Positions 8,373-16,553 of a stretch of DNA of 29,549 nucleotides are shown here, one piece after another. Below the pieces are notes generated by a model. That model had not been told where the DNA came from. It did not search any database and saw only the letters and a list, made by a program, of their open reading frames with translations. The first letter of the stretch is position 1. Every line of letters begins with the position of its first letter. Made by a program: the position numbers and the translations under genes. The stretch spans positions 1-29,549 of the forward strand of contig JBPCKT010000097.1 in NCBI GenBank assembly GCA_051004015.1, given 5' to 3'. This DNA comes from SXOA01 sp051004015 (GTDB lineage Bacteria; Planctomycetota; Planctomycetia; Pirellulales; Pirellulaceae).

Positions 8373-9215
8373 TTATCGTCTGCCGGTTCCTTGTTTAATG
8401 ACGGACAATACGTCCTTGACGCCAATCAGCAGCCGGCGGTTATCTTCCATTTGCACCAGTAGTTGCTGGGCGAGGATTTCGTGGTTGAGGATGCGAGCCC
8501 GCCCTTCGCCGGTGACAATGTCGCTGCCGATAGCCGGCATATCCTTAACGAGATCCTCATAGGTATCGTACTCATAGCGCAGGCAACATTTCAGCCGTCC
8601 GCAGCGGCCGGAGATTTTTGTGGGGTCCAGCGTGGCCTTTTGCAGCTTGGCCATCCGCATGGAAACAGGGGGCATTTCCTTGAGATGCGTGTTGCAGCAG
8701 AGGGGCTTGCCGCAGTCGCCGTAGTCCGCTAGCAGCTTGGCCTCGTCCCGCACCCCAATCTGCCGCATCTCGATGCGAGTCTGGAATTCGCTGGCCAGGC
8801 CTTTCACCAGTTCGCGGAAATCGATGCGGTCTTCCGCCAGGTAGTAGATGACAATCCGCTCGCCGCCGAAAAGATGCTCAATGTCGACCAGTTGCATCTG
8901 CAACCCCGTCCGCTGCACATGTTGCCGGCAAACTTCGAACTCGCTCCGCTCTTTGTCGTGGAGGTGGGTCAGCTCGTTGGAGTCGTCTGCGGACATTTCC
9001 CGCATGATTTGCCCGCCGGGAGCGTCTTGCACCTGCTGCGCTACCTCGTCGCTCGCCTCCAACAGCACCTCCGCCGCTTCCAATCCTCGGCTGGTGCGGG
9101 CAATCACCTTGCAGCCGCGCAAATAACGATCCTGGCCCCGGGTGCCAAACACACCCAGTAGGCGCATCACGCCATAACGGACGACATATCGGGCCATATC
9201 GCAAGCGGCAGGCAT
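8373..9215 (-). CDS. ricT: PSP1 domain protein, RicT/YaaT-like
   Basis: The 280-residue protein matches the PSP1 C-terminal family. In Bacillus subtilis RicT (YaaT) belongs to the iron-sulfur RicA-RicF-RicT complex that affects RNase Y-dependent RNA maturation, competence and sporulation. The cysteine motifs are intact: DCGKPLCCNTH (CxxxxCC) and SGRCGRLKCCLRYE (CxxxCC), together with PVSMRMAKLQKATLDPTKI. The family's DLVKDMPAIGSDIVTGEG segment follows. The longest frame starts at ATG 9215. A more family-like start is the ATG at 9197 (MARYVVRYGVMR), giving 274 residues. Neither has a good Shine-Dalgarno. A possible -10 (TATATT, 9288-9283) lies upstream. As first gene of the minus-strand run, it may share a transcript with the downstream Minf_1886 and tal genes. 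Confidence 0.9.
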   Translation of the reverse strand: MPAACDMARYVVRYGVMRLLGVFGTRGQDRYLRGCKVIARTSRGLEAAEVLLEASDEVAQQVQDAPGGQIMREMSADDSNELTHLHDKERSEFEVCRQHVQRTGLQMQLVDIEHLFGGERIVIYYLAEDRIDFRELVKGLASEFQTRIEMRQIGVRDEAKLLADYGDCGKPLCCNTHLKEMPPVSMRMAKLQKATLDPTKISGRCGRLKCCLRYEYDTYEDLVKDMPAIGSDIVTGEGRARILNHEILAQQLLVQMEDNRRLLIGVKDVLSVIKQGTGRR

Positions 9216-9532
9216 CCCGCACTGCCGCGAAAAATTTGAAGCAAGGCTTGGCCGGCATCCCTACACCCGGCCATGCCCTTTCAATATACCGGCCGACGGA
9301 AAATGGGGATAGACGGACCAGGTTTCAGTAACTAGCTGGGCGGCACGTCCACCGCGTTGCGTCGGTGGGGAAATGGTGCAGGACATCGCACCCAGCCGAT
9401 ACCCCGCTTGAGAATCCGCCGCGGATGCTTGTATCTGCCCATTCACGGACTTAGAATTTTCCCTGAGTGCGGGAATTCTCCCGCCCTGCGAGGGAAGTAG
9501 TCACTTCATCTCACCACCTGAGGCAGGCTCCC
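9216..9532. other. Divergent intergenic region (ricT / dockerin gene)
   Basis: This 317-base gap between divergent genes has no convincing ORF. It holds a possible minus-strand -10 (TATATT at 9288-9283), a degenerate palindromic repeat at 9342-9368 and a weak plus-strand pair TTGAGA (9408-9413) with TATCTG (9432-9437), 18 bases apart. No operator palindrome stands out. Confidence 0.5.
9342..9368. repeat. Degenerate copy of the 'CACGCCCACG' palindrome family
   Basis: GGCACGTCCACC-GCGTTGCGT-CGGTGG aligns to copy B with several substitutions. CCACCG and CGGTGG form a shorter, compensated stem. It is probably a diverged copy or a sister subfamily. Confidence 0.55.
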
Positions 9533-12500
9533 ATGAGATATCGGCATTCTCTCTTCGCCCGCACAGCGCGCATCGCATCGCAAGCGCGCCATCGCCGCCT
9601 GTTCTTTGAGCGGATGGAAGACCGCACGATGCTCGATGCGACTCCTTGGACCAATATGGCGCTCCCCGAGGATGTGGACGCCGATGGCATCGTCACCGCC
9701 ACGGATGCCCACATCATCGTGGAAATGCTCAATAATAACGGCGGCATGCCGGTCCCGGTTCCTGCGAGCGGTTCCGGCCCGCCGTATCCCGATGTGGACG
9801 GTGACTGGTTCGTGGACGAGGCCGACTGGCAGCGGGTCTGCGACGCGCTCAACCAGAATAGTGGTGGTGGTATTTGGAATCCCCCGCCTGGCAGTCCCCC
9901 GCCTGGCAATCCACCGCCCGGCGGTCCACCATCCACGCCACCTGCCACCGTCACGGTTTCGTCAATCCCTGCGAGCGTTGACGAAATGGAGGTGTTCACG
10001 ATCAGCGGCACTTTCACGATGGCCTATTACCTGACCGTCGGTTCGCTGGGGGGTGAATTCCGCGTGATCGATGGCGTTTTCGAGGGGAGTGAGTCTGGCC
10101 CTTGGTCCGTCACGGGTTATTTTACTGATGATCACGGGTCCGGCACGGCGAGCGATGTGCGGACCCTGCAATTCAAAGCGGGCAACCTCACCGAGGCGGA
10201 AGCCTCGGCCGACATTACCGTGCGCAACGTCAATCCCTCGGTGCAAATCGCGTCCCTGGGAGCATACGACGAAGGGTCCGTGGCAACCATCGACATCACC
10301 ATGATCGATGCCGCGAACGCTTACGGGATTGCCAACGATTCCTACACCATCGTAATTGATTGGGGCGACGGGGTGACGCAGACCATTCAAACAGCCCAAG
10401 AGAGCCAGCAGTCCACGCAGTGGAACTGGACCCTCATCCCTCCTCCGCCCATGAATCCTCCCCCCTTTCCACCCCCTTTTCCTTCGCGCTTGGCGACGCA
10501 CGTTTACAAAGACGACAATCCCACGGCCACTCCCCAGGACCTCTACACCGTCTCGGCCATCATCATCGACGACGACACCGGCACCGGCGGCGGGTCGGGC
10601 ACCGTCCTCATCAAGAACGTCAAGCCGGTCGTCCAGATCACCTCCATCGAGGCGGTGGATCACGCCGACTACGACGGAACGATTTTAAACCCGGGCCAGC
10701 TCGACGAGGGGGAAGGCTTTAAGGTCAAAGGGACCGTTTCGGACGTGGGGATTCTGGACACGTTTACGGGAAAGCTCCGGGTGGACTTGAACTTCGATGG
10801 TGACACCGACGACGATGGCGAAGTAAAGAACCTCTTTTTTAGCCAATCCGACTCGGGCCTCTGGACCTTCGAGGGAGAGGTCTACAACGTCTGGGACGAC
10901 GGTCCCTCCGGCCCCGGCTGGGCGAGCAACATCACGCCGAGCGACCCGCTGTACGTCACCGTGGAAGTGTGGGACGACGACATGAGCACGTCGGAGCCGG
11001 GCGTCACCGCGACGACCAACACGACGATTTTCAATGTTCCCCCCGTTGTTAAGGATGCCGATTGGACAGGTGTCAGGAATCTCGACGGCTCGCTGTTAAG
11101 CATCACGGTGTCTGGAACCATCGACGACCTGGGGGCCGGCGACGCGCACAAAGTGATCGTCGAATATGCCGATGGCAAAACCGAGCAGCAATTCCTGCTG
11201 GCGAACCAGACCTCGTTTTCCGTCACCCGCGCGATTCCCCCGGGCCCCCCACCGACCCTCTTCCCGATCCGGGTCCGCGTGAGCGACGACGACTCGGGCG
11301 AATCATTTTATACCGTCTACGAGACCGGTACCCCTCTGCCGCAAGTGGATATCGATGTGGACTCCGATAACGACGGTTTCATCGCGGAGGTTGACGACCC
11401 CATTGAAATGGACGAGCCTGGAGCGCTCGTGCGTATCAACGACGACGATGACAACAACAACGGAATTGTCGACTCATCGGAGTTGCACTTGGGTGGCAAC
11501 ATGGACGGAGATTTGGAATTAGTCCTGCTTTCTGGCCCTCCAGCAAACGCCACGCTTCCCAAATTGCAGAATTGGAAATATCGCCTCACGATTGATGCGC
11601 CGACCACGGACTTCCGCTTCTGGCAAGAAAACCCAAGCGCCCCTTCCGGCCCGATGATCTCCATTGATGCCAGTGGCGCGGGATACGCATGGGAGGCCGC
11701 GGACCCCTTCCTGCCCGATCACATTTGGCTGGAAGCTCTACGGCCAGCCGGAGCAATCATTGAATGGGCCGTCCAATCGAAGACCACGGGCGGGAAGAAG
11801 ACCGACAAGGTGATGGTCACCGCTCCCCGAGTGACCAGCGTTGTTTTTCGTACCTACGGAGATAATCGGGCGATTGATAATGCCTCGGGAGTCCCGAATT
11901 TTCCGGAGCCCCCCGTCGCGCCCGGACTACGAATTTTCCCCGAAGCCAAGACCCCCGATGATACCGTCGGAGAGGCACGGGAAGTTGTCGAGATTTTCGC
12001 GACGGTCGCGCCGGTTCGCAAGAATATTCCTGTCATCTTCACCTGGTGGGACGTCGATGACCCTTCCGCGACGACGACTCCAATTGACATGACGGCCGAT
12101 GGCGAATTTCCGGTTGGGTTGGACAACCGCGAAGGTTCGAGGCTGTACGGCGTCTTTCTAGACAAGCCTGCCGAAGACGAGTCCGTTACAAAAAAAACTG
12201 ATGCGGGCAGCCATGCAACAGCATACTTAAGCGTCAGTACGCGTCCTGGTGACAATTTCAGGGTTACGGCGACGAACTGGATCCATACCAACTCTTTACT
12301 AACCCAGGAGATCGTCGACCGAGAGGGAATTGGCGCGAATGTACTGCCCAAGGATGCGAAGATTACTGAACTGCTCACAAGTTGGCGGACCCTGCACATT
12401 GAGCCAGACTCCATGGGCGATGAGGGGGAAGAAGGACCCTTTGACGAAGCGGGGGCGTTTACCTATCGCCTCGACCCGCAGCTTGATTGGGACTGGTTTC

Positions 12501-13114
12501 CCGAGAATATTGGGGAAAACGGCAACACCAATGCAATCTTCCGGGCACCATCCCTGACATTCCTGACCGAGCAAATGGCCCGCTGCTACATTGAAGTTAT
12601 CGCTGACCTGCAGAGTTACGACGCGACAGACCAACTGTCGTTTACACGCAACTTAACAGGCGGCGTGCAGCCGTCGATTGATCTCATCAACACGGTTCGT
12701 GACGTGCCGAGCCGCGACAATTACTGGGTGATTCAAGTCTTCGCGGCGTATGACGGGGGAGTTGGGGAGGACTTGGATACCGTCGGCGAAGCAGAATATC
12801 TGGCATGGACGGATCACGCGAATCCGGGGGACGACGAATTAAGAGTCCCAGTCGTCCTATACTTGGAAACTCTCAGGGATTATTTGGCCAATTCGAACCA
12901 CATCGCACCGCCCCGCGAGGAGCTCCAAAGCCCTCAGGTCTACATCGGACGGATCGTTCTGCATGAGGTCGTCCACCGGTTTGGGATGCCCCATGGGATA
13001 GGAAACGCATGGGATGTAGGCGTGTTGAAGGTCAGTAACCTATTCAAATCCGACGCTGAAAACGCCCTGGTTCCTATCCAAATCCATATGATTCGCACCT
13101 GGCGGAGGCCGTAA
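9533..13114 (+). CDS. Giant secreted dockerin/PKD-like protein with C-terminal HExxHxxGxxH motif
   Basis: The protein has 1193 residues from ATG 9533 (GGCAGG upstream). The frame opens 66 bases earlier at a GTG, but that has no Shine-Dalgarno and would place extra residues before the sorting-like start. Residues about 21-36 are RRLFFERMEDRTMLDA, the planctomycete N-terminal export/sorting motif. Two calcium-loop repeats follow, DVDADGIVTATDA (about 46-58) and DVDGDWFVDEADW (about 86-98), a dockerin-type pair. Then comes a (PPPGx)3 linker and several PKD/Ig-like domains carrying IDWGDG and VRVSDDD segments. A DSDNDGF-DDDDNNNG acidic stretch (about 605-650) is another calcium-type region. Near the C-terminus HEVVHRFGMPH (1144-1154) matches the metzincin zinc consensus. 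The region after it lacks a clear Met-turn, so catalysis is uncertain. It is probably an extracellular or surface protein and a candidate metallopeptidase. Confidence 0.85.
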   Translation: MRYRHSLFARTARIASQARHRRLFFERMEDRTMLDATPWTNMALPEDVDADGIVTATDAHIIVEMLNNNGGMPVPVPASGSGPPYPDVDGDWFVDEADWQRVCDALNQNSGGGIWNPPPGSPPPGNPPPGGPPSTPPATVTVSSIPASVDEMEVFTISGTFTMAYYLTVGSLGGEFRVIDGVFEGSESGPWSVTGYFTDDHGSGTASDVRTLQFKAGNLTEAEASADITVRNVNPSVQIASLGAYDEGSVATIDITMIDAANAYGIANDSYTIVIDWGDGVTQTIQTAQESQQSTQWNWTLIPPPPMNPPPFPPPFPSRLATHVYKDDNPTATPQDLYTVSAIIIDDDTGTGGGSGTVLIKNVKPVVQITSIEAVDHADYDGTILNPGQLDEGEGFKVKGTVSDVGILDTFTGKLRVDLNFDGDTDDDGEVKNLFFSQSDSGLWTFEGEVYNVWDDGPSGPGWASNITPSDPLYVTVEVWDDDMSTSEPGVTATTNTTIFNVPPVVKDADWTGVRNLDGSLLSITVSGTIDDLGAGDAHKVIVEYADGKTEQQFLLANQTSFSVTRAIPPGPPPTLFPIRVRVSDDDSGESFYTVYETGTPLPQVDIDVDSDNDGFIAEVDDPIEMDEPGALVRINDDDDNNNGIVDSSELHLGGNMDGDLELVLLSGPPANATLPKLQNWKYRLTIDAPTTDFRFWQENPSAPSGPMISIDASGAGYAWEAADPFLPDHIWLEALRPAGAIIEWAVQSKTTGGKKTDKVMVTAPRVTSVVFRTYGDNRAIDNASGVPNFPEPPVAPGLRIFPEAKTPDDTVGEAREVVEIFATVAPVRKNIPVIFTWWDVDDPSATTTPIDMTADGEFPVGLDNREGSRLYGVFLDKPAEDESVTKKTDAGSHATAYLSVSTRPGDNFRVTATNWIHTNSLLTQEIVDREGIGANVLPKDAKITELLTSWRTLHIEPDSMGDEGEEGPFDEAGAFTYRLDPQLDWDWFPENIGENGNTNAIFRAPSLTFLTEQMARCYIEVIADLQSYDATDQLSFTRNLTGGVQPSIDLINTVRDVPSRDNYWVIQVFAAYDGGVGEDLDTVGEAEYLAWTDHANPGDDELRVPVVLYLETLRDYLANSNHIAPPREELQSPQVYIGRIVLHEVVHRFGMPHGIGNAWDVGVLKVSNLFKSDAENALVPIQIHMIRTWRRP
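9881..9925. repeat. 15-bp tandem repeat coding for PPPGx linker
   Basis: Three units of 15 bases (9881-9895, 9896-9910, 9911-9925) code for PPPGS, PPPGN and PPPGG. They join the dockerin pair to the first PKD-like domain. Confidence 0.85.
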
Positions 13115-14038
13115 ATGTCTAGCAAGCGCGAAAACAATACGAGAGTCTCCACAAGTCGCAATTGCATGTTCTGCTTTCTGATTCTGCTAACCACCTCCTT
13201 ATGTGCGGAGGATGAGTCAGGCATCAAAGTCAAGCTGTTAGTCGATTCCAGGATCATACGGCAGTATGACCCCGTACTGGTCAAGATAATCGTCATCAAC
13301 ACGACGGACGAAAAACGGGACATCATTCGCCCGGCCCGAGGAATTCAAACGTTGGTATTATCCGTAACTCGTTTGGACGGAGATGATGATTACGAGGCGC
13401 TAGTTGACGCGGACGGTTTTACGGGAGTGGCCGAACAGAGGTTTCCAATCATCACGCTCCCGCCTCACGGCCAATTTGCCGCGTACGATCGCGTCTTTCG
13501 CAAGGGACGATTTGCCGACTTCGTCTTTCCCCATGCCACCAGTCACAAACTTCGTGCGGGGATTCTAGCGGCTGACAAACGCTTAATCTATTCCGAACCT
13601 GTGAATATCAGCGTCGGTCGACGGAAGGAGAAAGATTTGGAATTCATCAAGGAGAATGTCGAGCTCTTGCGGAGTTCGTTGATCGTGGACGATGTCTACA
13701 TAACGGATCCAAAGCAAATCCCGCAACTTGAGGCCATACGCGCTCGCCTGAAGCGGGATTCGGGTTCTTTGCCCGGAATGCTGAGGTGGCGCATTCCTGC
13801 GTACAAGTTTAAGTATGGTACGGACCAAGAGCGGGAAGCGGCAAAGACGGAACTGGCCGAACTTCGCAAGACGCTTTCCGAGCCGGCTCGGGACATGCTC
13901 GCGATATCATTGGCGCAAGTCGCCGTGGATGCAAAGGACTACGCGGCAGCAAAGGAGGAACTCGCGCGACTAAAGGAAGAGTCGGCGCCAAAACGCCATC
14001 TGGAGTTCCTCATTCGGATGGGGGAAATGAAGTGGTGA
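13115..14038 (+). CDS. Secreted protein of unknown function, coupled to the dockerin/PKD gene
   Basis: The ATG follows the upstream stop directly (TAA then ATG), and its Shine-Dalgarno (GGAGG, 7 bases before) lies inside the end of the upstream gene, so translation is probably coupled. The 307-residue protein has a long basic n-region and a hydrophobic core (about 17-31, NCMFCFLILLTTSLC), which suggests a signal peptide. Residues about 36-175 are beta-rich (IKVKLLVDSRIIRQYDPVLVKIIVINTT), like an Ig or BsuPI-type fold. The C-terminal 120 residues are charged and helical, with TPR-like spacing (AISLAQVAVDAKDYAAAKEELARL). I do not recognise a named family. Coupling to the dockerin/PKD protein suggests that the two act together outside the cytoplasm. 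Confidence 0.78.
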   Translation: MSSKRENNTRVSTSRNCMFCFLILLTTSLCAEDESGIKVKLLVDSRIIRQYDPVLVKIIVINTTDEKRDIIRPARGIQTLVLSVTRLDGDDDYEALVDADGFTGVAEQRFPIITLPPHGQFAAYDRVFRKGRFADFVFPHATSHKLRAGILAADKRLIYSEPVNISVGRRKEKDLEFIKENVELLRSSLIVDDVYITDPKQIPQLEAIRARLKRDSGSLPGMLRWRIPAYKFKYGTDQEREAAKTELAELRKTLSEPARDMLAISLAQVAVDAKDYAAAKEELARLKEESAPKRHLEFLIRMGEMKW

Positions 14039-14042
14039 CCAG

Positions 14043-14134
14043 GGAGAACAAAGGGGACGGGTCCATATAACTGGTTCCCATTGGAGTTGTTCGTCAATAT
14101 ATGGACCTGTCCCCTTTGTACTTTCCAGTTCTCC
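14043..14134. repeat. Long imperfect inverted repeat (REP/RAYT-like)
   Basis: Arms 14048-14069 and 14098-14119 are 22 bases each with one mismatch; the arm core is AAAGGGGAC(A/G)GGTCCATA. GGAGAAC (14043-14049) also pairs with GTTCTCC (14128-14134) around a bulge. The loop is 28 bases. Hairpins with AAAGGGGACAGGTCC arms often accompany IS200-like REP transposases, but no transposase gene is present here. The rest of the gap up to 14308 has no gene I can support. Confidence 0.8.
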
Positions 14135-14308
14135 GTACTTCTTGTTATGGCCAATGGCGCAGTAGCGGGTAACCAAGGGAGCAGCGGAGAGGCGTCGGCA
14201 CAAGTTTATCAGTACTTGATTGAGACGGGCTGGACGACAAATCTTTCTTCCGAATGGATCACTGTTCCCTAGCATCGTTGCAGGTAGATTCAGTTACGGA
14301 GGGGATGT

Positions 14309-15427
14309 ATGAGGCGTTATGGTATTATGCTCGCCGCCTTGGCACTTGCTGGCTTAGCAGCGGCAATTCTCTCCGGTACTATCTTCATGCCCCAACCCGC
14401 AACGTCCGCCGGAACTGGCACGGGCCTCGTCCTCCAGCAGAAATTCCCAAACCATAACACCTGGGTTTACACGGCGGATTTCGACGAAAAAGACGAATTC
14501 GTTGCCTCGGGGGGCGAGGATGGACTACGTGTTTGGCGAGTGGACAACGCCCGCGAAGTCTATCATCGGACGGGAAGGATTTTTCTCGCTAGATTCTTGA
14601 AGGGTGACAATTTTCTTTGCGCCGATTCCAACGAGGGGGTGTTACTTCTTGACGCGCAAACGTGGCAGGTGCGGAAAAAGTTTGGTCAACCGGCTGTCAC
14701 GATCGTCGCCGCGGTTTCGGATGCCGGAGACAAAATCGCCGCATCCTTTTCCGTTGTTGAAGTCGATCAAACGAAACCTCCTAATTCCCGTACGAAACCT
14801 CCTTTGTCCTTTCAGATTTACGTTTGGCAGTACATAGAAAAGGAGTGGCGCGAATCCATCCTGCGCGGCCACCAGGGCCCCGTTAATGCCATCGCATTTC
14901 ATCCTGATGCTCCCCATCTGGTTTCGTCCGGCGAGGATTTAACGACGCGCATCTGGGATCTTTCCACTTCCAAGCAAATCGATCAAATCGGCGAGGGTTC
15001 ACCGCTGACGTTTGATCATGAGGTTCTCGAATGGCATTCCGCTTGTATGTTTAGCGCCTCAGGAGACCGCTTTGTGACTAATAGTGGTACCTACGAGTAT
15101 GACAAGAATGACAACTCGCCAATCCGTAAGTCAACCGTGAAGAAAGTAGGCGGTCGGTGCGGGATGTTCTCGGCCGATGGGCGCTGGATCGCGACGGGGC
15201 ACAAGGACGGGACTCTCCGCTTGTGGGATGGAAAATCCTTCATCGAAAGGATTGTGGTGAAAGGCTCCATCAACGGCAGCCCGCTGAACGAAGTCCGGTT
15301 CTCCCCCAGCGGGAAACTGATCGTCACAACTGGCATGGGGATTGTGCCTCTCTTCTCGGCGATGGAGAAGAAGGTCAAATCGAATGACACCGTGGTACGG
15401 GTGTGGCGCGTGAATGTTCCTGAGTGA
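14309..15427 (+). CDS. Membrane-anchored WD40 repeat protein
   Basis: The 372-residue protein begins with a hydrophobic helix (about 5-27, ALALAGLAAAILSGTIF), a signal anchor or signal peptide. The rest holds about six WD40 blades. The clearest are FVASGGEDGLRVWRV (about 64-78), VNAIAFHPDAPHLVSSGEDL then TRIWDLST (about 190-222), and GRWIATGHKDGTLRLWDG (about 290-310). The final blade ends VVRVWRVN. A TKPP-x3-TKPP insert near 155 is coded by a 21-base direct repeat. GGAGG lies before the ATG; another ATG 4 bases upstream is out of frame. WD40 propellers bind partner proteins. In planctomycetes such exported forms are common, but the partner here is unknown. Confidence 0.85.
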   Translation: MRRYGIMLAALALAGLAAAILSGTIFMPQPATSAGTGTGLVLQQKFPNHNTWVYTADFDEKDEFVASGGEDGLRVWRVDNAREVYHRTGRIFLARFLKGDNFLCADSNEGVLLLDAQTWQVRKKFGQPAVTIVAAVSDAGDKIAASFSVVEVDQTKPPNSRTKPPLSFQIYVWQYIEKEWRESILRGHQGPVNAIAFHPDAPHLVSSGEDLTTRIWDLSTSKQIDQIGEGSPLTFDHEVLEWHSACMFSASGDRFVTNSGTYEYDKNDNSPIRKSTVKKVGGRCGMFSADGRWIATGHKDGTLRLWDGKSFIERIVVKGSINGSPLNEVRFSPSGKLIVTTGMGIVPLFSAMEKKVKSNDTVVRVWRVNVPE

Positions 15428-15433
15428 GCATGA

Positions 15434-15460
15434 TCAGGGGGCTGACGCCCCCCGCTCGCC
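15434..15460. repeat. 27-bp palindromic repeat, copy 2
   Basis: It matches 1158-1184 at 26 of 27 bases in the same plus-strand orientation. Here it is non-coding, just after the WD40 stop, and acts as part of the leader of the next gene. Confidence 0.9.
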
Positions 15461-15470
15461 AGATCCAAGA

Positions 15471-15503
15471 CCCTCACCCCGGCCCTCTCCCAAGGGGAGA
15501 GGG
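15471..15503. repeat. Palindrome CCCTCTCCC-AAG-GGGAGAGGG class
   Basis: It begins CCCTCACCCCGG and contains 9-base arms CCCTCTCCC / GGGAGAGGG. This repeat class is widespread in bacterial genomes as spurious peptides ending 'PHPGPLPRGEG'. Its right arm overlaps the Shine-Dalgarno of the gene at 15511. Confidence 0.85.
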
Positions 15504-15505
15504 GG
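15495..15505 (+). promoter_or_regulatory. Ribosome binding site supplied by a palindromic repeat
   Basis: GGGGAGAGGGG lies 5-10 bases before ATG 15511 and is the right arm of the repeat at 15471-15503. If the hairpin forms in mRNA, the Shine-Dalgarno would be sequestered. It decides the start at 15511 over in-frame codons at 15424 and 15430. Confidence 0.6.
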
Positions 15506-15510
15506 ACGAA

Positions 15511-16476
15511 ATGCAGATGCCGACGCCAGAACCCGGACCGAGCAAAAAGGGAAAGCTCAAGCTCTGGCAGTTTTCGCTCCGCTCGCTGATGATCCTGATG
15601 GGCGGGGTCGCCTTGTTCCTGGGGATCTCTGGACTGCGGCTCTGGAACCCGGTGCTGGCGCTGCTCACGCTGTGCGTGTTCATGGCTCAGAACTGGCTGC
15701 TGCTGCTCCTGGCCTTGCGCATTCCCCTGCCCGGCCAAGGGGGGATTGCCCGAGCGCTCGCCGTCTGTTTCACCCTGGCATTCGTCGTCGGCATCTACGG
15801 CAGTGCGACTTATCCTTCCCGTTACTACGTCGCTTATCTGCTGTTGATACCGGCGTCCCTTGCTAGTTGGCCGATTCTGGCCCTTCTGGTGTGGCTCTTC
15901 CGTCGTCCGAACGTCCTTCCCGACCGGCGAGGCGTGCGCCGCGCGAGTGCCATCCACCTGCTGATCGAGACGACCTGTTTGGTGGTTGCCGTGGTTTCGC
16001 TGTATGCTCACGCAGCCAAGGAGAACCACAGTTTGTTCCAAGGCTATTTCGATAGCGGCGCGGCCCTCTTGGCGGTGCTGGCGAACGCCATCCCCGTCGT
16101 TCTCTGGCTGAGTCTCTTCTCCCCGTGGCGGAACATTCCCCAGCGGGCCTGGCCGGACTCGCTGTTCCGCTGGACGGTGATCGTGGCGTTTGGAATCGCG
16201 GTCGTCTCGTTTCTTTATGGTTTCTATTTGGCGACTAATCGCGAGCGTCTGGACGAATACTACAGCTCGCGCGGGGAGTACGAATTCCTGTGGTATCCCA
16301 TCTCGCTCGGTCTGTTTTTCTGGCTCCCGCAGACCGTGTGCGCTGGGATGTTTATCGTGGGTGTTGTGTGCCAACTCTTTCGTGCCCACCAGGACCGCTG
16401 GCTGATCGCCCTGGGCTGCCTGTACTTCATCCCCTTCTGGCTGGTGCTCTTGGTCGCCCCCCGACTCTTGCACTGA
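15511..16476 (+). CDS. Polytopic membrane protein of unknown function
   Basis: The protein has 321 residues from ATG 15511, which has a purine-rich ribosome binding site. The frame is open back to 15424, but that extension is made wholly of palindromic repeats. After a short basic N-terminus comes LKLWQFSLRSLMILMGGVALFLG (about 19-41), the planctomycete FSLRSL pattern with its membrane helix. Eight or so further hydrophobic helices follow (for example LALLTLCVFMAQNWLLLLLAL, LLLIPASLASWPILALLVWLF, WTVIVAFGIAVVSFLYGFYLA and the C-terminal WLIALGCLYFIPFWLVLLVAP). There are no soluble domains or catalytic motifs. Transport or sensing is possible but cannot be shown. It starts 83 bases after the WD40 stop. 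Confidence 0.8.
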   Translation: MQMPTPEPGPSKKGKLKLWQFSLRSLMILMGGVALFLGISGLRLWNPVLALLTLCVFMAQNWLLLLLALRIPLPGQGGIARALAVCFTLAFVVGIYGSATYPSRYYVAYLLLIPASLASWPILALLVWLFRRPNVLPDRRGVRRASAIHLLIETTCLVVAVVSLYAHAAKENHSLFQGYFDSGAALLAVLANAIPVVLWLSLFSPWRNIPQRAWPDSLFRWTVIVAFGIAVVSFLYGFYLATNRERLDEYYSSRGEYEFLWYPISLGLFFWLPQTVCAGMFIVGVVCQLFRAHQDRWLIALGCLYFIPFWLVLLVAPRLLH

Positions 16477-16477
16477 G

Positions 16478-16513
16478 TGCCAATTGGCAGCCGGGCGGTG
16501 GATGTGGCATACT
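16478..16513 (+). promoter_or_regulatory. Candidate promoter and overlapping operator upstream of nagB-lmbE
   Basis: TTGGCA (16484-16489) and CATACT (16508-16513) are 18 bases apart. The perfect 12-base palindrome TGCCAATTGGCA (16478-16489) contains the -35 and is a plausible repressor site. Confidence 0.45.
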
Positions 16514-16553
16514 GTAGCGGCGAACCTGAAGCACGCTCTTTTCTTGCCAGCCC

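Noticed and set aside
14081..14272. 63-residue plus-strand ORF
   Set aside because: Its first half is the right arm of the inverted repeat; no ribosome binding site and no recognisable protein features.
15091..16473. 460-residue ORF on the minus strand
   Set aside because: Antisense to the WD40 and membrane protein genes. Its peptide contains translated palindromic repeats (GGRQPPD and WERAGVRV), a sign of non-coding reading.
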